From Microvirga sp. SRT01 (GTDB lineage Bacteria > Pseudomonadota > Alphaproteobacteria > Sphingomonadales > Sphingomonadaceae): a DNA stretch of 64,000 bases. Under the pieces are notes generated by a model. The model searched no databases. It worked only from the letters and a program-made list of their open reading frames with translations, and was not told where the DNA came from. Each line of letters starts with the position of its first letter. Positions within the stretch are counted from its first letter, which is position 1. Positions 26,653 to 35,657 of the stretch are shown in pieces. Position numbers and translations under genes: made by a program. The stretch covers positions 496,001-560,000 of the forward strand of contig JAGSNX010000003.1 in assembly GCA_018139225.1 (NCBI GenBank). The letters run 5' to 3'.

Positions 26653-27124
26653 GCCACACCGGGCCACTCCGCGACGCCTGACGCCAGTCGCCGTCGTCGC
26701 CCTCCGCGCGCGCCGAATAGCTCCACGGATCGACGGTGCGCACCTTGGCGAGGCGATACGCCGCCGGCGTGCGGGTCGCGATCGTCAGGCTATGCTCCAG
26801 CGCGGTCGCGGCGACCATGCCGTCGCGGAGATGCGCCAACCCCAGCGCCGCTGCCCGCCGCGCCGTGGTCGCGTCGAGCGACAGGATGCGCCCCTCGAAC
26901 GCGGACATCAGGGGGCCGTCGATCCACCGCCGGATCGTCGCCGCGCCGGCCTTGTCCGCTTTCTCCACCTGCGCCGCGCCCGCGCCCAGTTCTGCGAGGG
27001 TCAGGGCGGACACGAACAGCGTCGACAGCATCTGTGCCTCTGCCCAGCGGATCATTGCCGGGTCGGCGTCGCGCTGCCGGATCGCGCGCAGCGCCCACAC
27101 GACGGGCGTATCGAGCAGGTACAT
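26627..27124 (-). CDS. vapC: VapC/FitB-type PIN domain toxin
   Basis: A PIN-domain ribonuclease, probably the toxin of a type II toxin-antitoxin pair. The 165-aa protein starts YLLDTPVVWALR with acidic Asp5; Glu46 is in ALTLAELG and another Asp in LRDGMVAATALEH. The usual TRN motif reads TRT. After the normal end (RTVDPWS) there is a ~30-residue tail unlike family members, and the gene's end overlaps the halogenase stop. ATG 27124 overlaps the antitoxin stop (TGATG), supporting translational coupling. Confidence 0.88.
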   Translation of the reverse strand: MYLLDTPVVWALRAIRQRDADPAMIRWAEAQMLSTLFVSALTLAELGAGAAQVEKADKAGAATIRRWIDGPLMSAFEGRILSLDATTARRAAALGLAHLRDGMVAATALEHSLTIATRTPAAYRLAKVRTVDPWSYSARAEGDDGDWRQASRSGPVWLKNFFARG

Positions 27125-27357
27125 CAGGCGAGGCCGCCACGGATGCGCTGCCAATCCGGTTCGACGGCGACGGGCTCGTCCTCCGCGATCTGGTCGAGCC
27201 AGCCGTCGCGTGGCCCGGCAAGCTGCTGGAATGCATCGAAGCTCAGCAGCACATGAGTCGGCTTGCCGCGGTCGGTGACGAACACGGGCTCCTCGCGCGC
27301 GAGCCGCTTTGCCTGACTAACATCCTGGTTGAAGGCGCGGCTGGTGACCACTTTCAT
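27124..27357 (-). CDS. Phd/YefM-family antitoxin
   Basis: A 77-aa antitoxin that should neutralise the VapC toxin and repress the operon. The N-terminal Phd/YefM fold is visible as VVTSRAFNQDVSQAKRLA and PVFVTDRGKPTHVLLSFDAFQQL; the C-terminal acidic tail (IAEDEPVAVEPDW) would bind the toxin. The upstream DNA (27360-27405) contains repeated TAGGT elements, including the direct repeat CCTACCTGCCTACC at 27361-27374, as a possible operator. Confidence 0.9.
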   Translation of the reverse strand: MKVVTSRAFNQDVSQAKRLAREEPVFVTDRGKPTHVLLSFDAFQQLAGPRDGWLDQIAEDEPVAVEPDWQRIRGGLA

Positions 27358-27552
27358 GAACCTACCTGCCTACCTTTCCGTGATAATGATGTAGGTACGA
27401 TACTAGCTTGTTGCGGGGACGCAACGCTTTGTCGCAGCAGCAGCAAAATCGCGTGTCGACCATGCGAAGCCTGCTTGCGCGCAGCCCCGCGGCACGCTTC
27501 CTGCGGCTGATAGACGAGGCGCGGAAGCCTTGCCGCGGGAAGAGGAACGACG

Positions 27553-28911
27553 ATGAGCGGGTGGATGGACAGCCTGAACGGGACCGTGGCAGGCTTGCTG
27601 GGGCCGCATGGTCCGGCGGTGCAGGCGGCTGAGCAGAGCTATGCTCCCGGCGATTTCAGCATCCACTTCTTCCTGCAACTTGCCGTCATCCTCGTGACGT
27701 GCCGCGTCGTCGGTTGGCTGGGCCGGAAGTATCTCGGCCAGCCGCAGGTCGTCGGCGAGATGATCGCCGGCGTCGTGCTCGGGCCGTCGCTGCTCGGGCT
27801 CGTCCTTCCCGGACTACAGGGCGCGATCTTCCCGAAGGAGACGCGCAACGTGCTCTACGCCGGCGCGCAACTCGGTGTCGGACTGTACATGTTCCTCGTC
27901 GGCACCACGCTGCGCCTCGATCATTTCCGCAGCAAGGCGAAGGCCGCGTCAATGGTGTCGATGGCGGGGATCGCCGCACCGTTCGCGATCGCGGTGCTCA
28001 TCACGCCGCTGCTGCTGACCGTGCCGGGCCTGTTCGCGGCGGGCATCAGTCAGGTCAACGCGACGCTGTTTCTCGGCGCTTGCATCGCGCTGACGGCGTT
28101 TCCGATGCTGGCGCGGATCATCAACGAGCGCGGGCTGGCCGACTCGTCGCTCGGGACGCTGTCGCTGACCGCGGGGGCCTTCGACGACGCGTGTTCGTGG
28201 TGCGTGCTGGCGATCGTGCTGGCGACGTTCGGCGGTGGTGCTGGCGTCGCTATCCTGGCGATCGGCGGTGGATTGGCGTGGGCGGCGTTCGTCATCCTCG
28301 TCGGGCCGCGCCTGCTCGCGCCGCTCGCGCGGATGGTCGAGCGGGAAGGGCAGTTGAGCATGACCGCCTTCGCGTTCGTGATGATCGCGTTCTGCACGTC
28401 GGCGTTCCTGATGGACGTGGTCGGCATCCACGCGATCTTCGGTGGCTTCATCCTCGGCGCGGTGATGCCGCGCGGGCTGCTCGCGACCGAACTCAAGCGC
28501 AAGCTGGAGCCGCTGACGGTCGTTCTGCTGCTGCCGATGTTCTTCACCTATTCGGGGCTGAACACCCGCATGGACATGGTCAATTCCGGGTCGCTGCTGC
28601 TGATCGCGTTCGGCATCCTCATCGCCTCGGTGCTGGCGAAGGGCGGCGCCTGCTACCTCGCGGCGAGATTATCGGGGGAAGACAACCGCACCGCGCTGGG
28701 GATCGGCGCGCTGATGAACTCGCGCGGGTTGATGGAGCTGATCATCATCAACATCGGCCTTCAGAAGGGCATCATCGGCCCGACCCTGTTTGCGATGCTG
28801 GTGCTGATGGCGATCGCGACGACGATGATGGCCACCCCGCTGTTCGAGCTGTTCTATGGTCGTCGCGGTCGCGAGTCGGGCGAGCTGGCGGAGCTCGCCC
28901 GGTCGAACTGA
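27553..28911 (+). CDS. CPA2-family cation:proton antiporter
   Basis: A 452-aa inner-membrane Na+/H+ or K+/H+ exchanger of the CPA2 (KefB/Sodium_Hdrg) family. About 12 hydrophobic segments begin at residue 37; typical sequences are GQPQVVGEMIAGVVLGPSLL, GVGLYMFLVGTTL, and ALTAFPMLARIINERGL followed by GAFDDACSW with the Asp of the ion site. It lacks the C-terminal TrkA-N/RCK domains of KefB/KefC, ending shortly after the last helix. The ATG follows GAGGAACGACG. Confidence 0.88.
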   Translation: MSGWMDSLNGTVAGLLGPHGPAVQAAEQSYAPGDFSIHFFLQLAVILVTCRVVGWLGRKYLGQPQVVGEMIAGVVLGPSLLGLVLPGLQGAIFPKETRNVLYAGAQLGVGLYMFLVGTTLRLDHFRSKAKAASMVSMAGIAAPFAIAVLITPLLLTVPGLFAAGISQVNATLFLGACIALTAFPMLARIINERGLADSSLGTLSLTAGAFDDACSWCVLAIVLATFGGGAGVAILAIGGGLAWAAFVILVGPRLLAPLARMVEREGQLSMTAFAFVMIAFCTSAFLMDVVGIHAIFGGFILGAVMPRGLLATELKRKLEPLTVVLLLPMFFTYSGLNTRMDMVNSGSLLLIAFGILIASVLAKGGACYLAARLSGEDNRTALGIGALMNSRGLMELIIINIGLQKGIIGPTLFAMLVLMAIATTMMATPLFELFYGRRGRESGELAELARSN

Positions 28912-28921
28912 CCGCGCGACG

Positions 28922-29842
28922 TTACGGGTAACGGACGGGTGCGGGCTGCTCCGGCAGGGGAATGAACTCGTGCTCGTCCGGCACATGCGCGAAGCGATCC
29001 GCCTGCCAGTCCGCCTTCGCCTGTTCGATGCGATCCTCGCGCGAGGAGACGAAGTTCCAGAAGATGTGGCGGCGCTCCGGAAACGGCTCGCCACCGATCA
29101 GCATCAGCCGCGCGCCGTGTTCGGCGTGCACCACGATCTCCGCCCCCGGCTTGAACACGACGAGTTCGCCCGTCGCGAAGCCGCCCGTCTGGCCGATGAC
29201 GCCGATCGAGCCCGACACGACGTAGATCGCGCGTTCGACGTGCTCGGCGCGCAGTTGATAGCGCGCGCCCGGCCGAAGCTGGATGTCGGCATAGACGAGG
29301 TCGGAGAACGCCTTCACCGGCGACACCAAACCGTCCGACGTGCCCGCCACCAGCGTTAGGCGCGTGCCGTCCGCCTCCGCGACCGGGATCTCGTGCGATT
29401 TGTAGTGGGCGAAGTCGGGCGCGACCTCCTCCATCTGCGTCGGTAGCGCCAGCCACGTCTGCAGACCGAACAGCGACGCCTCCCGCTCCCGCCATTCGGG
29501 TGCGGTGCGCTCCGAATGGACGATGCCGGAACCCGCCGTCATCCAGTTGACCTCGCCCGGCCGGATCGCCTGCACCGAACCGACGCTGTCGCGGTGCAGG
29601 ATCTCGCCCTCCAGCAGATACGTGACCGTCGCCAGCCCGATATGCGGGTGCGGACGCACGTCCAGCCCCTCGCCGCCGCGGAACGCCGCCGGCCCCATCT
29701 GGTCGAAGAAGATGAAAGGGCCGACCATCCGCCGATGCGCGGACGGCAGCGCGCGGCGCACGGTGAACCCGTCGCCGAGATCGCGGACCGGGGGCAGGAT
29801 CACCTGCTCGACCCCCTCGATATCGCTGGAACGGATGGACAT
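28922..29842 (-). CDS. pirin family protein (306 aa)
   Basis: A bicupin of the pirin family. The N-terminal cupin holds the metal ligands in [18 protein letters not shown] and the Glu/His of HSERTAPEW; the second cupin lacks them, as usual. Some bacterial pirins are quercetin dioxygenases, others bind metabolic enzymes. The ATG at 29842 is preceded by CGGAGC. A second pirin gene follows upstream in the same direction at 29898-30596. Confidence 0.9.
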   Translation of the reverse strand: MSIRSSDIEGVEQVILPPVRDLGDGFTVRRALPSAHRRMVGPFIFFDQMGPAAFRGGEGLDVRPHPHIGLATVTYLLEGEILHRDSVGSVQAIRPGEVNWMTAGSGIVHSERTAPEWREREASLFGLQTWLALPTQMEEVAPDFAHYKSHEIPVAEADGTRLTLVAGTSDGLVSPVKAFSDLVYADIQLRPGARYQLRAEHVERAIYVVSGSIGVIGQTGGFATGELVVFKPGAEIVVHAEHGARLMLIGGEPFPERRHIFWNFVSSREDRIEQAKADWQADRFAHVPDEHEFIPLPEQPAPVRYP

Positions 29843-29897
29843 GGACTTGCTCCGAGAAGAAATGGCCGCCGGGTTTAACGCCCGGCGGCAGGTAAGG

Positions 29898-30596
29898 TCA
29901 GGCGGCGTCGACCAGAATGATTTCGCTGTCCTCGATCGCGGTGATCGTCAGCGTATCCGTATCGCTGATCGCGACGCCGTCACGCGCATTTGCTCGCTGG
30001 CCCTCGATCTCGACCGCACCGGTGGCAGGCACCAGATAAGCGCGGCGTTCCTTGCCGAGCGGATAGGCCGCGGTTTCGCCCGCCTTCAGCGTGGCACCGA
30101 CGACCCGCGCATTGGTGCGGATCGGCAGCGCGTCGTCGTCGTTGGCGAACCCCGACGCCAGCGTCACGAACCGGCCGGAGCGCTCGCCCTTCGGGAAGGG
30201 CCGCGCGCCCCAGCTGGGCTTCTCGCCGGTGCGGGTCGGCTGTATCCAGATCTGGAAGATCTTCGTCGTCACGTCCTCCTTGTTGTATTCGGCGTGTGCG
30301 ATCCCGGTACCGGCGGACATCACCTGCACGTCGCCGGCCTCGGTCCGACCGTGATTGCCCAGATTGTCCTGATGCGTGATCGCGCCTTCGCGGACATAGG
30401 TGATGATCTCCATGTCACGGTGCGGGTGTGGCGGAAATCCGGACTGGGGCGCGATCGTGTCGTCGTTCCAGACGCGCAGATTGCCCCAGCTCTCCCGCTT
30501 GGGATCGTAGTAATTTGCGAACGAGAAATGATGCTTCGCGTCGAGCCAGCCGTGATTGGCACCGCCGAGCGACGAGAAGGGGCGAAGTTCGATCAT
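29898..30596 (-). CDS. pirin family protein, YhaK type (232 aa)
   Basis: A shorter pirin, similar to YhaK: starts [31 protein letters not shown] and has the metal-binding cluster [15 protein letters not shown] with [11 protein letters not shown] 30596 is set by AAGGAGC upstream; the frame stays open further but that sequence is the promoter shared with the LysR gene. Divergent LysR regulators commonly control such genes, probably in response to reactive chlorine or oxidants (YhaK is a nitrosative-stress-responsive pirin in E. coli). Confidence 0.88.
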   Translation of the reverse strand: MIELRPFSSLGGANHGWLDAKHHFSFANYYDPKRESWGNLRVWNDDTIAPQSGFPPHPHRDMEIITYVREGAITHQDNLGNHGRTEAGDVQVMSAGTGIAHAEYNKEDVTTKIFQIWIQPTRTGEKPSWGARPFPKGERSGRFVTLASGFANDDDALPIRTNARVVGATLKAGETAAYPLGKERRAYLVPATGAVEIEGQRANARDGVAISDTDTLTITAIEDSEIILVDAA

Positions 30597-30729
30597 GTCC
30601 GTAGCTCCTTGCTGGAGGATGGCCGGACTGTCTCCGCTGCCGTCCCCCGTTCCGATGACGTGGAGATAGGCGCTCTCGACATGATCGATCAGTGGGATAA
30701 AGTGAAACCGAATGTTCGAGGAAGTTGTA

Positions 30730-31659
30730 ATGTCAGGTCCGGGCACGCCGACGCTCGATCAGTTGCGCGTATTTCTGGCGGTGGTGGAGGCGGGCAGCTT
30801 CGCCGCGGCGGGCCGACGGCTGAACCGGGCGGTCTCCGTCGTCAGCTACGGTATCGGCAATCTGGAGGATCAGCTTGGGCTGCGCCTGTTCGACCGGGAG
30901 GGAACCCGCAAGCCGCAGCTGACCGTGGCCGGCCGCGCCGTGCTATCGGAGGCGCGCGGGATCGCGCACGGGATCGACGAACTCCGCGCCAAGGTGAAGG
31001 GCCTGCTGGAAGGGCTGGAGGCGGAGGTCAATCTGGCCGTCGACGTGATGCTGCCGGCGGAGCGGCTGGGGCGCATCCTGCGTGAGTTCGCGGTCGCCTA
31101 TCCCACGGTTGCGCTGCGCCTGCATGTCGAGGCGCTGGGGGCGGTCACCGCGCTGGTGCTGGACGGCAAGGCGGTGGTCGGCATCTCCGGCCCGCTCGCG
31201 GCGGGGGTGGAGGGAGTCGACTGCAACTCCGCCGGATCGGTCGCGCTGGTGCCGGTCGCCGCGCCCGATCACGAGCTGGCGCGGATGGAGCGGATCCCGC
31301 CGGGTGCGGGCCGCAACTTCACGCAGCTCGTGCTGACCGATCGGTCGCCGCTGACCGAGGGGCAGGACTTTTCGGTGATGAGCACGCGGACGTGGCGGCT
31401 CGCCGATCTGGGGGCGAAGCATGCGTTGCTGCGGGAGGGAATCGGGTGGGGCAACATGCCGCTGCCGCTGATCCAGCCCGATCTGGTCGCGGGCACGCTC
31501 AAGCAATTGGCGATGCCCGATCATCCCGGCGGTATCTATCGCTTCGCCGGGGTCTGGCGACGCGACACGCCGCCCGGCCCGGCGGCGTCGTGGCTGCTCA
31601 ACCGCTTCGTCGAACTCGGCCGCGACGATCGCGAGGCGGCGGGGCTTGGCGATATCTAG
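30730..31659 (+). CDS. LysR-family transcriptional regulator
   Basis: A 309-aa LysR regulator with an N-terminal winged helix (LDQLRVFLAVVEAGSFAAAGRRL, then LEDQLGLRLFDR) and a C-terminal effector domain from about 90. ATG 30730 is chosen over 30712 because GAGGAAG (30718-30724) is well spaced. It is divergent from the shorter pirin gene with a 133-nt promoter region between, which suggests that it regulates that gene. Its TAG overlaps the stop of the convergent TBDR gene within CTAG. Confidence 0.88.
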   Translation: MSGPGTPTLDQLRVFLAVVEAGSFAAAGRRLNRAVSVVSYGIGNLEDQLGLRLFDREGTRKPQLTVAGRAVLSEARGIAHGIDELRAKVKGLLEGLEAEVNLAVDVMLPAERLGRILREFAVAYPTVALRLHVEALGAVTALVLDGKAVVGISGPLAAGVEGVDCNSAGSVALVPVAAPDHELARMERIPPGAGRNFTQLVLTDRSPLTEGQDFSVMSTRTWRLADLGAKHALLREGIGWGNMPLPLIQPDLVAGTLKQLAMPDHPGGIYRFAGVWRRDTPPGPAASWLLNRFVELGRDDREAAGLGDI

Positions 31660-34055
31660 AATGCCGCGTCGAGCCCTAGCCGGACCGTCCGGGGCCGCAG
31701 CGGCGTGGCCTGATCGCGGCCGGTGGTGAACGGCGTGCCGAGCGCGAAGCGGTTGCCGCGCTCGTTCGTCAGGTTCGTCACGCCCGCGCTGATCCCGATC
31801 GCACCCAGCCCGATGCGCGCGGTGATGCCGCTGTCGAGATAGCTGCCCTGGAGCTGGCCGAGCACCGGCCCGACGCCGAGCCGCGACGATCCGACATAGC
31901 GCAGCCACCCGTCCACCTTCAGGTCGGCCGACGACCCCAGGTCCCGCGTGTAGACCGCGCCGGTGCGAGCGGTGACGCGCGCGGTGTTCGGGATCTGGCT
32001 CAGCCGCGCGGCGACCTGTGCGCGGGCGGCGGCGGGATCGATCGTGAAGCTGCCGACCAGATCGAACAGCCGCACCGCGGACGGTTCATCGATCCGGCCG
32101 TTGTTATAGGACAGCGCCGCCTCCACCCGCAGGCCGTCGCTGACGCGTGCGCCGAGCGTGCCCTCGATCGTCCACAACCGGCCGTTGCCGATATTCGCGG
32201 TGCTGGGCAGGCCCGATCCGTCGATGAAGTCCGCCTGGATGTCTCGCCATGCGGTGTGCGCGAGCGTCAGCGATCCGTCGAACCGGTCCGATCCGGCGCG
32301 CCCGGTGCGCAGCCCCGCCTCGATCGTCGCGACGCGGTCGTTCTGGAACCGGCGCACGAAGTCGCTCTCGATCGCCAGTCCGCCGGGCCGGAATCCCTGT
32401 TGATAGCGCGCGAACATCTGCAGGCGCGGGGTCAGGTCGACCAAGGCCGCGGCGGACGGCAGGACGATCGTCTGCTTGCGGCGTGCGCTCATCGCCAACA
32501 GCGCGACCGGCACTCGTGCGGCGATGTCCTCGCCTGCGCCGTCCAGCACCGAACGCGTGACGCGCAGCCCGGCGGTGGTCAGCAGGCCGGGGAGCAGCCG
32601 CACGCTGGTCTCGCCGTACAGCGTCGCCTCCCGGATCGAATTCACGACGCCGGTCGTCGGCTCCAGTGCGCCGGGTGCGCCGAACAGGCGGGTCAGGCGG
32701 GTGCGGTTGTGGATGTAGCTGAACCCCGCCAGCCAGCCCGATCCGTCGGGGGCGGACGACCACAGCCGCGTCTCGTTCGCCTGCATGCGCGTGCGGTTCG
32801 CCTGCGCGAACAGCCGCACCGGCGAGTCCGGCGCTGTCGCGTCGTAGCGTTCCATCAGGTCGTGCGCGGTGACGCCGCTGGTCGAGCGGACATGCACCGT
32901 GCCGAGCCGCCCCGACACGACGAGCTGCGCCTGCCCAAAATCGGCGCTGAACCCCTCCGTCACCGGTGCCGCACGGGTCAGTGGCGGGTCGCCGCGATCG
33001 GCATATTGGCTGTCGGCGCCGCGGATGCGCTGACCGATGCCGATCAGCTCCACGCTCCAGTCGCTGGACAGGTCGATACGAGCGGCGGCGCGACCGCCCT
33101 CGATGCGGGTGCGGTTGACGTCGGTGCGGTCGAGCAGCGGCTTGTCGATATACCCGCCTTCGGTTGAGGCGTTGGCGACGAGGCGGATGGCGAGCCGGTC
33201 CGCGACCAGCGGCACGTTCGCGACCAGTTGCGTGTCCGCGCCGGGCGCCCCGTGCTGCGTCACCGATCCGCCCACCGTCGCGGAGCCGCCGAAGCGCGTC
33301 GGGTCGGGCGCGTTCGGCACCAGCCGGATCAGACCGCCGAGCGATCCCGCACCGTACAGCGTCCCCTGCGGCCCCTCCAGCACCTCCACCGCCGCCAGGT
33401 CGGACAGGCGCAGATCGGGATCGGGCGCGTTGTAGCTCAGGCGCAGGTCGCCGAAATACTGGCCCACCGTCGCCTGGGTCGGGCCGGTGAAGCTGGAATC
33501 GGCGATGCCGCGGATGAACAGCTTGTTGCGGCCCGCGCCCAGATAGGTGGAGGCGACGCTGGTCAGCCGGTTCGCCAGCCGGTCGGTGCCGCCCGCGCCG
33601 CCGAACTCCAGCTCGCTGCCGGTGACGCGCGCGAACTGCCCCGCGAAATTGTCGCGCGTGGTACCACGCTTGCTGGCGGTGACGACGATATCGCCGCCTT
33701 GATCGGAGGCTATGTCCGGCCGGGGAGCCGCCCGGCGCACGGCCACGCGAGCGGGTCGCATGGCGGGGCGGCGGGGCACCAGCCGCCAGCTTCCCGGGCC
33801 GATCGCCACCAGTTCGGCATCGGCACGCCGGGCGATCAGCGCCAGTGCGGCAGCCGGCGTCCACCGCCCGCGCAAGGCCGGCACCCGCTGCGCCCACAAC
33901 CGCGGCTCCGGCACGACGACGCTGACCCGCGCAATCCGGCCGAGCGCCACGACCTGCTGCCCGACGCTGCCGCCCGGCAGGTCGAGCGACATGCTCTCGG
34001 CCGCAGCCGGAGCCGCAACGAGCGTGACGGCGGCCGCGACCGCGGTGCGGATCAC
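31656..34055 (-). CDS. TonB-dependent transducer with STN domain (FecA-type)
   Basis: A 799-aa outer-membrane receptor starting with GTG 34055, which overlaps the fecR stop as GTGA. After the signal peptide (about 1-20, APAAAES) lies a secretin/TonB N-terminal (STN) signalling domain at about 21-95 (MSLDLPGGSVGQQVVALGR, then LIARRADAELVAIG). The plug begins at DIVVTASKRGTTRDN near 130; the barrel ends in Phe. STN-bearing receptors signal through FecR to an ECF sigma factor, and both partners are directly upstream. The substrate is unknown. Confidence 0.9.
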   Translation of the reverse strand: MIRTAVAAAVTLVAAPAAAESMSLDLPGGSVGQQVVALGRIARVSVVVPEPRLWAQRVPALRGRWTPAAALALIARRADAELVAIGPGSWRLVPRRPAMRPARVAVRRAAPRPDIASDQGGDIVVTASKRGTTRDNFAGQFARVTGSELEFGGAGGTDRLANRLTSVASTYLGAGRNKLFIRGIADSSFTGPTQATVGQYFGDLRLSYNAPDPDLRLSDLAAVEVLEGPQGTLYGAGSLGGLIRLVPNAPDPTRFGGSATVGGSVTQHGAPGADTQLVANVPLVADRLAIRLVANASTEGGYIDKPLLDRTDVNRTRIEGGRAAARIDLSSDWSVELIGIGQRIRGADSQYADRGDPPLTRAAPVTEGFSADFGQAQLVVSGRLGTVHVRSTSGVTAHDLMERYDATAPDSPVRLFAQANRTRMQANETRLWSSAPDGSGWLAGFSYIHNRTRLTRLFGAPGALEPTTGVVNSIREATLYGETSVRLLPGLLTTAGLRVTRSVLDGAGEDIAARVPVALLAMSARRKQTIVLPSAAALVDLTPRLQMFARYQQGFRPGGLAIESDFVRRFQNDRVATIEAGLRTGRAGSDRFDGSLTLAHTAWRDIQADFIDGSGLPSTANIGNGRLWTIEGTLGARVSDGLRVEAALSYNNGRIDEPSAVRLFDLVGSFTIDPAAARAQVAARLSQIPNTARVTARTGAVYTRDLGSSADLKVDGWLRYVGSSRLGVGPVLGQLQGSYLDSGITARIGLGAIGISAGVTNLTNERGNRFALGTPFTTGRDQATPLRPRTVRLGLDAAF

Positions 34056-34996
34056 GGATGCGGTTCCAGCGTCCACCCGTCCGCGTCCTGCCGCACCGTC
34101 ACGTCGAGCAACTGGCCGAGCAGCGCCGGCCGCCGTTTCAGCGCCTGCACGTCGAGCGTCCCGCGGAACGTGCGCCGCGCGACGGCGGGCGCGGCGCGGA
34201 CCGGCTGACCGAGCTGGCGCGACAGGTCGGCCGCGACCTCGTCCAGCGGCACGCCGTCGAACGCCAGTCGCCCCTCTTGCCACGCCCCGACATCGCCCGG
34301 TTCCACCGCCAGCCGCCGCAGCGAGTCGCCCTCGGCGACCACCGCCTGACCGGGATCGAGGGGTAGCGCCGCGCCGTCCGGATCGATCATCACCGCGCCC
34401 TCCGCCACCGAGACGCGGGTGCGCTGCGCGTCCGTCTTCACGTCGAATACGGTGCCGAGATCGACCAGCGTCAGGTCGCCGACGCCGACCGCGAACGGAT
34501 GCGCGGCGTCGTGGCGAATGCGGAACAGCATCTCGCCACGCTCGACCATCGCCACGCGCGGCGCATTGTGGTCGAGCCGCACCTTCGATCCGCCGGCCAG
34601 CACGATGCTGCTGCCGTCCGCCAGCGCGACGATGCGCTGCTCGCCCGGTGCGGTTTCGACCGCATAAGGGCGTGGTGTCTCGGTCCACACGCCCAGTCCG
34701 ATCGCGCCGGCGAGCACCGCTGCGAGGGCGCCACCGATCCAGCGTCGGGTGTACCGGCGCGCGGGCATGTCGTCGTTCGCCGCAATCAGATCGCTTGCCG
34801 GAACCGTCACCGGCGACAGCGCCGCGACATCCGCCGTGAAATCGTGCAGCGCGGCGACCGCCCGGTCGTACCGCTCGGACCGCGAGGCATCATGCTCCAG
34901 CCACAGCGTGAACGCGTCCCAGTCGGCGTCCGGCCCCTCCATCCGCAACGCCCAGCCGAAGGCTTCGTCATCGAGCGGGGTAGAGTCGTCGTTCAT
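34052..34996 (-). CDS. FecR-family anti-sigma factor
   Basis: A 314-aa inner-membrane sigma regulator. Residues 1-60 match the cytosolic DUF4880 segment (DEAFGWALRMEGPDADW, then LEHDASRSERYDRA); one membrane helix at about 84-104 (IGGALAAVLAGAIGLGVW); the periplasmic FecR domain (about 115-205) has PGEQRIVALADGSSIVLAGG and LVDLGTVFDV. The C-terminal STN-like part (LDEVAADLSRQLGQPVRA) should contact the TBDR. The start overlaps the sigma stop, and the stop overlaps the TBDR start, giving tight coupling. Confidence 0.92.
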   Translation of the reverse strand: MNDDSTPLDDEAFGWALRMEGPDADWDAFTLWLEHDASRSERYDRAVAALHDFTADVAALSPVTVPASDLIAANDDMPARRYTRRWIGGALAAVLAGAIGLGVWTETPRPYAVETAPGEQRIVALADGSSIVLAGGSKVRLDHNAPRVAMVERGEMLFRIRHDAAHPFAVGVGDLTLVDLGTVFDVKTDAQRTRVSVAEGAVMIDPDGAALPLDPGQAVVAEGDSLRRLAVEPGDVGAWQEGRLAFDGVPLDEVAADLSRQLGQPVRAAPAVARRTFRGTLDVQALKRRPALLGQLLDVTVRQDADGWTLEPHP

Positions 34997-35508
34997 CGTA
35001 ACCGCTCCTTCAGGTCGGCCAGAGCGCGGCTGGCGATCCGCAGGTCGCTCTCGACGGTGCTCAGGCTGACGCCCAGTTCCGCCGCCACCTCTCGCTGCGC
35101 CGCGCCGTCGATCCGCACGCGCCGGAACACCGCCTCCCGGCGCGAGCCCAGCGTCGTCAGCAGCGCCGCGACTTCGCCCGCTTCCTGACGCGCCGCGACG
35201 CTGCGGTCGGCGGCCGGCTGTTCCTGCGCGTGACGGTCGCTCCACGCCTGATCGCGCGCCTCCGCCTGTCGGCGCGCGCGGTAGCGATCGATCATCAGCG
35301 TGTCCGCCGCACGGTACAGATACGCCAGCGGATTGCCGATCGGCCCGTCCGCCCGCCCCGCCACCTTCAGCCATACGTCGTGCGCGAGATCCTCCGCCGC
35401 ATCGCCCGCCCCGCGCGCCAGCAGGAATCGCACCAGCTTGTCGCGATTGGCCAAGAATACGGCCTCTAATCCCGCGTGGGGCGCGGGGGCAGGTCCGGGG
35501 GGCGGCAT
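34993..35508 (-). CDS. ECF sigma-70 factor (FecI type)
   Basis: A 171-aa extracytoplasmic-function sigma factor that would direct RNA polymerase to the operon's targets when released by FecR. Region 2 lies at about 13-80 (AEDLAHDVWLKVAG, LYRAADTLMIDRYR) and region 4 at about 110-165 (LGSRREAVFRRVRIDG, EVAAELGVSLSTVESDL). ATG 35508 gives the usual length; the open frame further upstream runs through the terminator hairpin and is not coding. First gene of the sigma-fecR-TBDR operon. Confidence 0.9.
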   Translation of the reverse strand: MPPPGPAPAPHAGLEAVFLANRDKLVRFLLARGAGDAAEDLAHDVWLKVAGRADGPIGNPLAYLYRAADTLMIDRYRARRQAEARDQAWSDRHAQEQPAADRSVAARQEAGEVAALLTTLGSRREAVFRRVRIDGAAQREVAAELGVSLSTVESDLRIASRALADLKERLR

Positions 35509-35565
35509 GATGATGACCGGTCGAATGGGACGGAAGACGGCTCGTCTAGCCGATGCGCGGGCATG

Positions 35566-35602
35566 CGGAAAGGCGCTCCACCCGTGGGGCGGGTGGAGCG
35601 CC
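35566..35602 (-). terminator. strong hairpin terminator after the autotransporter
   Basis: GGCGCTCCACCC (35572-35583) pairs perfectly with GGGTGGAGCGCC (35591-35602) over a 7-nt loop. Read on the minus strand the stem is followed by TTTCC. It lies 42 nt past the autotransporter stop and separates that gene from the sigma operon. Confidence 0.75.
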
Positions 35603-35636
35603 GGTTCGCCACGCGTGCGGGGGCTGGGCACGCGGG

Positions 35637-35657
35637 AATTCGCCTAGAAGGCGAATT
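35637..35657. repeat. perfect 8-bp palindrome at autotransporter stop codon
   Basis: AATTCGCC-TAGAA-GGCGAATT spans the last codons and the TAG of the autotransporter gene. No T-run follows; it might protect the mRNA 3' end or be part of the double-hairpin termination region. Confidence 0.6.

Noticed and set aside
23542-26667. 1,041-codon open frame on the minus strand opposite the TBDR and halogenase genes
   Set aside because: It is a shadow of high-GC codon bias: residue composition is Arg/Asp/His-rich without domains, and both plus-strand genes carry clear family motifs.
27358-27552. Small plus-strand frame of 74 codons before the antiporter
   Set aside because: Overlaps the antiporter start in another frame, has no protein features and crosses the antitoxin promoter.
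33228-34208. 326-codon plus-strand frame opposite the STN-TBDR gene
   Set aside because: No domains; the minus strand holds STN, plug and barrel sequence with coupled starts.
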